Shown here: positions 1 to 5,687 of the stretch, piece by piece | Position numbering within the stretch: the first letter of the stretch is position 1 | Layout of the letters: each line of letters opens with the position of its first letter | Assembly (NCBI GenBank): GCA_944358495.1 | Contig: CALVRF010000057.1 | Location: forward strand, 1 to 8,593 | Length of the DNA stretch: 8,593 nt | Reading direction: 5' to 3' | Source of the DNA: an uncultured Bacilli bacterium | GTDB lineage: Bacteria; Bacillota_I; Bacilli_A; RF39; UBA660 | The notes under the pieces: generated by a model | What the model saw: only the letters and a program-made list of their open reading frames with translations | Told to the model about the DNA's origin: nothing | Databases searched by the model: none | Program-made: the position numbers and the translations under genes

Positions 1-4
1 CTCC

Positions 5-34
5 CAAAAAAGAAAAAACGCTATAAAACGTTTT
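5..34 (-). terminator. Weak rho-independent terminator-like hairpin after ftsQ
   Basis: On the minus strand the ftsQ stop codon runs into AAAACG, an 8-base loop, and CGTTTT (arms 34-29 and 20-15), followed by a T-rich run (TTTTC then TTTTTT, about 16-5). The stem is only 6 bp and A/T-rich, so it would be weak, but position and U-tract fit the end of the murG-murB-ftsQ transcript. The window ends too soon to show whether another gene follows. Confidence 0.5.
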
Positions 35-710
35 ACTCTATAACTTGAAAATATTCACCAGAGTCTAAATATAAAATACCTTTTTTATTATTAAACTCTT
101 TAATAATATCGACATACTGATTAATCTTATCAAAACGGCTTAAAGTTAAATAAACGTAATTACCATCATTCATAGTCAATAAAAATCTTTCTTCATCAAC
201 CGCATTCGGGTCATATTTAATCTCCGAAATTCTTTTAACAACTTCGTAATCAGTTTCGGCCATATCAGCTACAAAATCCTCATATATTTTATTAGGTACA
301 TAATTGACCAAAGTTGGAACCGAAAAATTACTATCGGTTTCCTCCCCATTTTCTAAAACCGTCTTTTGATTAGGTACATAATAAAATAACGGTAAATTTT
401 CCTCAACAGTAATATTAACTTCCGTAATAAAGCGTTTATCAACTGTGGCTTTTTTAATAAAAGGATTTTTTTCTAATCTATTTTCAATTAGACCTGATAG
501 ATTTTGCATACTACTAGGATAATCTTCCAAACCAGCTAATTTAATAATTTCCCATTCACTATATAAAGTATTACCTTTAACGGTAATTACTGATATTTTC
601 AGATTATACATATAAGATATTATAAATCCGATAAGTACAATAATTAACATTAATATAATAATGCTTTTACCTTTAATTTTTCTTTTTTTCTTAGTTCGTT
701 TCCTAGCCAT
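33..710 (-). CDS. ftsQ: Cell division protein FtsQ/DivIB
   Basis: Divisome membrane protein of the FtsQ/DivIB family, which binds FtsL/DivIC and FtsB-type partners and helps control septal peptidoglycan synthesis (family knowledge). With the ATG at 710 it has 225 residues: a very basic cytoplasmic tail (MARKRTKKKRKIKGK), one membrane segment at about 16-35, then an extracellular POTRA-type domain opening with ISVITVKGNTLYSEWEI (39-55) and running to about 105, and a beta-rich C-terminal region. The length is near that of short Gram-positive DivIB proteins. An in-frame GTG at 719 lies inside the ribosome binding site, so ATG 710 is the better start. It follows murB by 12 bp and is last in the murG-murB-ftsQ set, an order resembling the murG-murB-divIB segment of Bacillus dcw clusters. 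Sequence identity in this family is low; the call rests on architecture plus context. Confidence 0.88.
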   Translation of the reverse strand: MARKRTKKKRKIKGKSIIILMLIIVLIGFIISYMYNLKISVITVKGNTLYSEWEIIKLAGLEDYPSSMQNLSGLIENRLEKNPFIKKATVDKRFITEVNITVEENLPLFYYVPNQKTVLENGEETDSNFSVPTLVNYVPNKIYEDFVADMAETDYEVVKRISEIKYDPNAVDEERFLLTMNDGNYVYLTLSRFDKINQYVDIIKEFNNKKGILYLDSGEYFQVIE

Positions 711-722
711 ATCCTTCACCTT
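711..722 (-). promoter_or_regulatory. ftsQ ribosome binding site (decides start)
   Basis: AAGGTGA at 722-716 on the minus strand is a strong anti-16S match, five bases before the ATG at 710. It begins within or next to the murB stop codon (725-723). The alternative GTG start at 719-717 is part of this site, which argues against using it. Confidence 0.7.
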
Positions 723-1592
723 TTATTCAACAAATTCTTGTTCAACTTTTAATTTAACATCATAATTCTCTTTAACTTCATCTTGAATCATTTTAATTAA
801 TTTCATAACATCTTTACCTTTAGCCTTACCCATATTAACGATAAAATTGGCATGTTTTTCACTAACAACCGCATCACCAACACTTTTACCTTTAAGGCCA
901 AGGCTTTCAATAAGTTCACCCGCAAACTTTCCATCTGGATTGCGAAAAACTGAGCCAGCTGATGGAAAATCCAAAGGTTGTGATTCTATCCTTCTACGTT
1001 TTCTATCGTAAATTAAATCTAAACTCTTTTGTTTATCGCCATGTTTTAAAACTAAAGTCGCATCCAAACAAATCAAATTACTTTTTTGTAATAAACTATG
1101 GCGATAACTAAAATCTAAATCTTCATTTTTAAGTACTCTAATATTTAAGTTATCATCTAACACAGTAATCTCGGAAATAACCAAGCTCATATCTTCCTTA
1201 TAAGCCCCTGCATTCATGTAAACCGCCCCGCCAATAGTAGCCGGAATACCTGCAGCAAATTCCAAACCACTAAGACCTAAATTAGCCGTTTTAATAGCCA
1301 GTTTCATTAAATTATAACCCGCCTCTACTCTAACGATGTTATCTTTAATTTCTAATCCTTTAAAATTATCTAGTTTAATAATCACGCCATCATAGTCCTC
1401 TTTAAAAATTAAATTAGAGCCATTGCCTATTACCATATGCTTAATAGCATTTTCCTTTAAATATTTAAGCAAATCCTTTAACTTTTCCAAATCATCTGGA
1501 TAGACAACCATTTTAATTATACCATCTAATTTATAAGTCGTATAATCTTTTATCGGAACATTGTATAAAGTTTTCCCGAACGTCTCAATCAT
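723..1592 (-). CDS. murB: UDP-N-acetylenolpyruvoylglucosamine reductase MurB
   Basis: FAD enzyme that uses NADPH to reduce UDP-GlcNAc-enolpyruvate to UDP-MurNAc, the second committed step of peptidoglycan precursor synthesis in the cytoplasm. The 289-residue protein shows an FAD-binding PCMH-type domain with GNGSNLIF (56-63) and GIPATIGGAVYMNAGAY (115-131), a YRHS motif with the expected active-site arginine R164, and SAGSVFRNP (211-219) containing the likely proton-donor serine S214. Glu284 near the C-terminus aligns with the family's catalytic glutamate, although the usual LxPEVxxIG context is degenerate (LKVEQEFVE). Size and lack of an extra C-terminal insertion fit type II MurB of Gram-positives. 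Its ATG overlaps the murG TGA (ATGA), so translation is probably coupled; a GGAA-type site lies about 10 bases upstream inside murG. Confidence 0.97.
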   Translation of the reverse strand: MIETFGKTLYNVPIKDYTTYKLDGIIKMVVYPDDLEKLKDLLKYLKENAIKHMVIGNGSNLIFKEDYDGVIIKLDNFKGLEIKDNIVRVEAGYNLMKLAIKTANLGLSGLEFAAGIPATIGGAVYMNAGAYKEDMSLVISEITVLDDNLNIRVLKNEDLDFSYRHSLLQKSNLICLDATLVLKHGDKQKSLDLIYDRKRRRIESQPLDFPSAGSVFRNPDGKFAGELIESLGLKGKSVGDAVVSEKHANFIVNMGKAKGKDVMKLIKMIQDEVKENYDVKLKVEQEFVE

Positions 1593-2665
1593 TTTATCAA
1601 TTCCTTTAACTCATTATAAATCATACTAGCACTATCATCCACTTTAAAATTCTTTAAATTATTTTTTAAAGTCCTTAACTTAACCACATCATTTAAAGTA
1701 TCATCAATCGTTTTAACTAATAAATCACTAGTTAAATCTTTCTCTTCAATCATGATAGCTGCCCTTTCTTTAATTAAATCCATCGCATTAATATATTGAT
1801 GGTTATTAGCCACATATGGTGAAGGAATTAAAATAGATGGCATTTCCAATGCAATAATCTCACTTAAAGTCGAAGCTCCAGCTCTAGACACTATTAAATC
1901 AGCACGCTTCATGATTCCCGTTAATCCCTCATAAAATGGCAAAACTTTAACATTAGTCGGAAATTTATTATCTTTAATTTTTTCATATAATGTTTTCCCG
2001 CTAATATATAAAACTTCGTATTTTTTTGTCTTAAATTTATCCATCGCTTCCATCATAACTTTATTAACCGAGCTAGAACCTAAAGACCCCATCGTCACTA
2101 AAACTAACTGTTTATTAGATGATAAGCCTAAACTCATCTTTGTTGCCGACGGCACTTTTAAAGCATTTTCGCTACAAGGATTACCGGTTAATACCGTTTT
2201 GTTCTTTGGCAAATACTCCATCGATGATTTAAACGATACCCCGATTAAATCACAATATTTAGCCAAAAAGCGATTAGATTTTCCTGGAATACTATTTTGT
2301 TCATGAATAAAAGTTTTATAACCTAATTTTTTCGCACTAATAATTACAGGAACTGTCACGTAACCACCCACGCCAATAACCACATCAGGATTAAACTCTT
2401 TAATCATTTTCTTACACTCTTTAAAACTCTTAAAAAGGCATTTTACCGTTTTAAAATTTTTAAATAAATGTTTCTTATTAAAACCATACATTTCAATCGC
2501 TTTAAACAAAATTCCTTGCTTAGGAACAATATCCTTTTCCATTCGATTATGCGTTCCAATATATAAAAACTCACTATTAGGTTCTTCTTCTTTAATTTTA
2601 TTAATGATTGCTAAAGCCGGATAAATATGTCCGCCAGTGCCACCCGCACTAACTACTACTCGCAT
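1589..2665 (-). CDS. murG: UDP-GlcNAc:lipid I N-acetylglucosaminyltransferase MurG
   Basis: GT28 family, GT-B fold glycosyltransferase at the inner membrane face that adds GlcNAc from UDP-GlcNAc to lipid I (undecaprenyl-PP-MurNAc-pentapeptide), giving lipid II. The 358 residues match the usual family length. Visible signatures are the N-terminal glycine loop SAGGTGGHIYPA (6-17), the second glycine loop GVGGYVTVP (98-106), HEQNSIPGKSNR (121-132), TGNP (160-163), a third G-loop MGSLGSSSVN (192-201), and the sugar-nucleotide pocket SRAGASTLSEI (260-270) and PSPYVANNHQ (281-290). The start at 2665 has AAGGA nine bases upstream. It sits 69 bp behind the ABC permease, has its own candidate promoter, and overlaps murB by 4 bp. 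FtsW and MurD, frequent neighbours in dcw clusters, are absent; an exporter occupies that side instead. Confidence 0.97.
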   Translation of the reverse strand: MRVVVSAGGTGGHIYPALAIINKIKEEEPNSEFLYIGTHNRMEKDIVPKQGILFKAIEMYGFNKKHLFKNFKTVKCLFKSFKECKKMIKEFNPDVVIGVGGYVTVPVIISAKKLGYKTFIHEQNSIPGKSNRFLAKYCDLIGVSFKSSMEYLPKNKTVLTGNPCSENALKVPSATKMSLGLSSNKQLVLVTMGSLGSSSVNKVMMEAMDKFKTKKYEVLYISGKTLYEKIKDNKFPTNVKVLPFYEGLTGIMKRADLIVSRAGASTLSEIIALEMPSILIPSPYVANNHQYINAMDLIKERAAIMIEEKDLTSDLLVKTIDDTLNDVVKLRTLKNNLKNFKVDDSASMIYNELKELIK

Positions 2666-2685
2666 GCCATCACATCCTTATAAAC

Positions 2686-2714
2686 ATTATACCATATTTA
2701 TATTGGGCTACCAA
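2686..2714 (-). promoter_or_regulatory. Candidate promoter of murG-murB-ftsQ
   Basis: On the minus strand there is an extended -10, TGGTATAAT (TATAAT at 2691-2686), 17 bases downstream of TTGGTA (2714-2709, 4 of 6 matches to TTGACA). The predicted start, near 2679, leaves a very short leader that begins at the AAGGA ribosome binding site. Readthrough from the upstream exporter genes remains possible because no convincing terminator separates them. Confidence 0.6.
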
Positions 2715-2717
2715 TAT
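2700..2717. repeat. Inverted repeat overlapping the murG -35
   Basis: ATATTGG-GCTA-CCAATAT is a perfect 7-bp inverted repeat with a 4-base spacer, lying across the -35 element and spacer of the murG promoter. No T-run follows on the minus strand, so it does not look like an intrinsic terminator for the permease gene. It could be an operator, a transcribed hairpin at the end of the permease message, or chance in A/T-rich DNA. Confidence 0.5.
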
Positions 2718-2734
2718 TATAAAAAGGCTATTTA

Positions 2735-4666
2735 CTAAATATTGTCATTAGTAATTATTGTAATAATTTCATTATTTCTAAATCGTTTATGAACTTTTAT
2801 CATCGTTAAATATATTATCACAAAGCTAAAAATAAAGCTAGTTATTATTTCCTTATATGGTACAATAACCTCCATTACCAACACTTCATTTAAACTTTGA
2901 TGTAAAATATAATTAATTAAAAATATAAATGGCAACGCATAAATAAATCCTTTAAGTACAAGATAAAAGCTTTCATATGCCAGTATTAAATTTATCTGCT
3001 TTTTAGTAGCACCTACACTTTTCAGTGTCGCTAACTCTTTAATTCGTAAATTCATACTTCCCCATATCGTATTTATAAGTGAGCTAATTTCAATTAATAA
3101 AACTAATATTAACATACTATATAACACCACTTTAATTGCTACAATAATGTTTTGGGTTATTTTATTAGCCTTCTTAATATCAATATATTCAGCTTCTTTA
3201 ATTTGGTTATCATTTGCCCATAAGCTTAAATCTTTTTCCAAATTAATATTCCCATTTAAAAACAAAGTTGTACCAAAATTCGGGCAATAACTGCCAAAAT
3301 CTTTCGTTACAAATACCATATTATCTTTCGTTAAAAAACTATCTAAATAACTAGGGCCCGTTTTCTTAGTCTTTATTTTAACTTCTTTATCGTTAATCTT
3401 CAGCCAAACATTATCATTTAAATAAGGTTTATCAACTTTCTGCATTTTGCCATCTACCGTCTCCACCCCTTTAATTTTATTGATAACATAATTATCCTGA
3501 CCCTCAATTACTAAGACATTTTGCTTAAGCTCCTTAGCTAAATAACTATCAGGATTTATTTCCGGCGAAATGACACAATAATTAAACATCTCATAATCAT
3601 CATAATCTTTAGACCAAGACTCTAACTTTTTATAAACCTCATCACTACTATTTACAATATTAACCTCGGCATCATAATCCGGCATATCCGCAAAATCATT
3701 AATACTTTTTACCCCATAGTCCAAATACAAATTAACCATTACATAAATAATCGTACTAATAAAAATACATAAAATAATTGGGCGATATTTTTTCTTACAC
3801 CTTTGATAATTAAGATAAGCCAGTCTCTTTGTAATACTAAGCTTTTTCATAAACTTAAATTCTTTTTTATATCTAAAATCATTTCTATTTAAAATACCGC
3901 CCACGATACTTACTCTACTGGCCTTTATTGCTGGAATAAAAGCCGCTAAAAATACCGTAAAAACAACAAACAACACCGGAATTATTACAAATAAAGGATA
4001 AAATGATAATTTTAAATCTCGTGTAAATAATTCCGTTAATAAATTACTAATCAAGTGAAGTCCTAAAAACATCACATTCACACTAATAATAAATCCAATC
4101 ATCATACCAATAATTAATAAGACCAAGCTTTCTAAAAGTACCATATGACGAATTTTTCTCTTCGTCATGCCCACACTTTTTAATAAACTAAATTGCTTTT
4201 TCCTTTCCATTACTGATACTGCAAATGAATTATAAATAATTAAAATAATACCTATACTAAACACTAAGAAAATAACAAGCATTAAACTAATTAATGCATC
4301 CATCATGTTTTCATTTTCACTAAGACCATATAATGAAAGTAATGTCTCATTATAAATAACATCTTCACACTTATTACTTTGACACATTTTTTCAGTATAA
4401 ACATAAACTTTTCGAATATCATCAAATGTAATATAATTAACCCCATTCTCGGTTACTATTTTTTTAATATATTCACTTTTCTTTATATTACCTTTTAGTT
4501 CTACATGATAATTACCTTTAGTTTGGGTAACCTCATCAATCAAATATTCCCTAATGCTAGAAAATAATAAACCAATACATAAGAATAACACAGTCACTAA
4601 AACAATACTACTAAGTGTAATTAATGTTCTTTTTTTATTCCGTGTCAAATACCTGTATGTCAGCAT
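2735..4666 (-). CDS. ABC exporter permease, FtsX/MacB type, 8 membrane segments
   Basis: Membrane half of an ABC exporter or mechanotransmission system paired with the ATPase encoded immediately upstream (17-bp gap). The 643 residues read as two FtsX-type modules. Module one has TM1 about 15-37, a short outside domain of about 85 residues (38-122) with a Cys pair at C95/C100, and TM2-4 at about 123-147, 173-200 and 223-249. Module two has TM5 about 295-313, a large outside domain (314-506), and TM6-8 at about 507-533, 561-587 and 604-624. The cytoplasmic coupling motif appears in both modules: LLKSVGMTKRKIRHM (161-175) and TLKSVGATKKQINLI (547-561). Family members export lipoproteins, peptides or antibiotics, or sense antimicrobial peptides; the substrate here is unknown. 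Eight rather than ten segments argues against a BceB-type detoxification module. No HlyD-like adaptor is nearby, as expected without an outer membrane. It ends with TAG. Confidence 0.9.
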   Translation of the reverse strand: MLTYRYLTRNKKRTLITLSSIVLVTVLFLCIGLLFSSIREYLIDEVTQTKGNYHVELKGNIKKSEYIKKIVTENGVNYITFDDIRKVYVYTEKMCQSNKCEDVIYNETLLSLYGLSENENMMDALISLMLVIFLVFSIGIILIIYNSFAVSVMERKKQFSLLKSVGMTKRKIRHMVLLESLVLLIIGMMIGFIISVNVMFLGLHLISNLLTELFTRDLKLSFYPLFVIIPVLFVVFTVFLAAFIPAIKASRVSIVGGILNRNDFRYKKEFKFMKKLSITKRLAYLNYQRCKKKYRPIILCIFISTIIYVMVNLYLDYGVKSINDFADMPDYDAEVNIVNSSDEVYKKLESWSKDYDDYEMFNYCVISPEINPDSYLAKELKQNVLVIEGQDNYVINKIKGVETVDGKMQKVDKPYLNDNVWLKINDKEVKIKTKKTGPSYLDSFLTKDNMVFVTKDFGSYCPNFGTTLFLNGNINLEKDLSLWANDNQIKEAEYIDIKKANKITQNIIVAIKVVLYSMLILVLLIEISSLINTIWGSMNLRIKELATLKSVGATKKQINLILAYESFYLVLKGFIYALPFIFLINYILHQSLNEVLVMEVIVPYKEIITSFIFSFVIIYLTMIKVHKRFRNNEIITIITNDNI

Positions 4667-4683
4667 TTCATCATTCCACTACA

Positions 4684-5367
4684 TTATTTTCGATATTCAT
4701 CCTTGATAATCTTCCCATCCGCAAAAGTAATTACTCGGTCAGCTAGATTAATCGCCTCACCCATATCATGAGTGACTATCACTACAGTTTGTCCATATGT
4801 TTTATTATAATATTTAAGCATATTTAATATTTTTTTCCCATTCTTACTATCTAAATTACCTGTTGGTTCATCCGCTAAAATAATTTTAGGGTGATTAATT
4901 ACAGCTCGTCCAATCGCTACTCTTTGTTGCTGGCCTCCTGAAAGTTCATTAGGCAAATGCCTTAATCTTTTTTGCAAATTCAAAGTCTTAATTACTTCCT
5001 TAAAATAATCTTCATCAACCTTAACCCCTTCTAAAGCAATCGGTAAAATAATATTTTCCCGAACATTTAAAACTGGTATCAAATTGTAAAATTGATAAAT
5101 AAATCCAATGTTCTTTCGACGAAAATTCGTCAGTTCATCATCTTTTAAATCACTAATATTCTTACCATCGATAATTACTGCACCTGATGTCATCCTATCA
5201 ACGCCCCCTAAAAGATGTAATAATGTGCTTTTACCACTTCCACTTTTACCAGTAATTACAACAAACTCCCCTTGGTTAATACAAAGATTAACCCGATCAA
5301 CCGCTTTTACAGCGTTGCCCTCTTCTCCATAAATTCGTGTTAAATCAACTGCTTTAAGTATTTCCAT
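4684..5367 (-). CDS. ABC exporter ATP-binding protein, LolD/MacB type
   Basis: Cytoplasmic ATPase that drives the permease encoded just downstream. The 227 residues, typical for this family, contain every catalytic element: Walker A GKSGSGKST (40-48), Q-loop glutamine Q92, signature LSGGQ (142-146), Walker B IILADEP (162-168) with catalytic E167, D-loop NLD (171-173) and switch histidine H200 in VTHD. The spacing and wording ADEPTGNLDS are characteristic of the LolD/MacB/FtsE-like exporter group rather than of importers. The start is supported by AAAGGAG six bases upstream (plus-strand 5374-5380). It is first in its transcription unit, divergent from glmS, with an inverted repeat just before the ribosome binding site. 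A function in antimicrobial peptide resistance or peptide export is only an inference from the family. Confidence 0.95.
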   Translation of the reverse strand: MEILKAVDLTRIYGEEGNAVKAVDRVNLCINQGEFVVITGKSGSGKSTLLHLLGGVDRMTSGAVIIDGKNISDLKDDELTNFRRKNIGFIYQFYNLIPVLNVRENIILPIALEGVKVDEDYFKEVIKTLNLQKRLRHLPNELSGGQQQRVAIGRAVINHPKIILADEPTGNLDSKNGKKILNMLKYYNKTYGQTVVIVTHDMGEAINLADRVITFADGKIIKDEYRK

Positions 5368-5381
5368 TTTATCTCCTTTCT

Positions 5382-5398
5382 AGGGTATAAATTACCCT
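5382..5398. promoter_or_regulatory. Inverted repeat before the exporter genes (possible operator)
   Basis: AGGGTA-TAAAT-TACCCT is a 6-bp perfect inverted repeat in otherwise A/T-rich DNA, ending two bases before the exporter ribosome binding site. It could be an operator near the transcription start or a hairpin in the leader. I could not assign a convincing promoter: a possible -10, TGATATTTA (minus strand, hexamer at 5408-5403), is weak and lacks a good -35. No regulator gene is adjacent. Confidence 0.4.
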
Positions 5399-5471
5399 CT
5401 ATAAATATCATACGATAAGAAAGCACCGAATTCCTGCTTATTTACAAATTTTCTTTCCTGTATGACTATAT

Positions 5472-5501
5472 TTGACATTTTTTAAGCCAATCTTATATAA
5501 T
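5472..5501 (+). promoter_or_regulatory. glmS promoter (sigma-A type)
   Basis: A consensus -35 TTGACA (5472-5477) and consensus -10 TATAAT (5496-5501) are separated by 18 bases. The predicted transcription start is about 5507-5509, roughly 36 bases before the ribozyme cleavage site. This is the strongest promoter seen in the window, consistent with control of glmS mainly after initiation. Confidence 0.85.
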
Positions 5502-5507
5502 ATAGTA

Positions 5508-5542
5508 AAGTAAATAATGATAGTAGGCAGCATTATTTACTT
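5508..5542 (+). other. Perfect stem-loop forming the glmS 5' leader
   Basis: AAGTAAATAATG (5508-5519) and CATTATTTACTT (5531-5542) are perfect 12-bp complements around the 11-base loop ATAGTAGGCAG. The left arm starts at the predicted transcription start and the right arm ends one base before the ribozyme cleavage point (A5543/G5544). No T-run follows, so it is not a terminator. After self-cleavage the released leader would be almost nothing but this hairpin. Confidence 0.75.
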
Positions 5543-5673
5543 AGCGCCTGAGTTTTGAATTATTTCAAAAATGACGAGGATAACAAGTATCGAAATTATC
5601 GGCGGATCTTGTTACGGGTAATAAGGCTCGTAAGGTATATCTTCAAATCCACAAAGAGATATATCATCTTAAG
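5543..5673 (+). ncRNA. glmS ribozyme: glmS ribozyme-riboswitch
   Basis: Self-cleaving, glucosamine-6-phosphate-activated ribozyme in the 5' UTR of glmS. The cleavage motif A|GCGCCTGAG begins at 5543, and the core ATCGAAATTATCGGCGG follows at 5589-5605. Helices I can pair: P1 5553-5559/5564-5570 with a short loop, P2 5581-5587/5608-5614, P2.2 CGCC 5545-5548 with GGCG 5601-5604, a P3-like ACGGG/CTCGT (5614-5618/5627-5631), and a 10-bp 3' helix 5634-5643/5656-5665 with two G-U pairs around a CCACAAA segment. The conserved 3' part leads directly to the ribosome binding site. By established mechanism, binding of GlcN6P triggers cleavage 5' of G5544 and decay of the downstream message, giving feedback on GlmS. 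The exact 3' boundary is approximate. Confidence 0.95.
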
Positions 5674-5687
5674 AAAGGAGAACAAAT

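Noticed and set aside
717..719. GTG start for ftsQ three codons upstream
   Set aside because: The GTG is part of the AGGTGA ribosome binding site for the ATG at 710.
2700..2734. Intrinsic terminator between the permease gene and murG
   Set aside because: The hairpin at 2700-2717 is followed on the minus strand by AAATATGG with no T-run, so it does not meet the usual pattern.
5108..5332. Open frame of 74 codons on the plus strand
   Set aside because: It lies entirely antisense to the ATPase gene across its Walker A and Q-loop coding region, has no ribosome binding site and shows no recognisable protein features.
2735..5367. BceAB-type bacitracin detoxification module
   Set aside because: The permease shows about eight membrane segments in two FtsX-like modules rather than ten, and no BceRS two-component genes are next to it.
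5508..5542. Attenuator terminator in the glmS leader
   Set aside because: The hairpin is followed by AGCGCC, the ribozyme cleavage segment, not by a U-tract.
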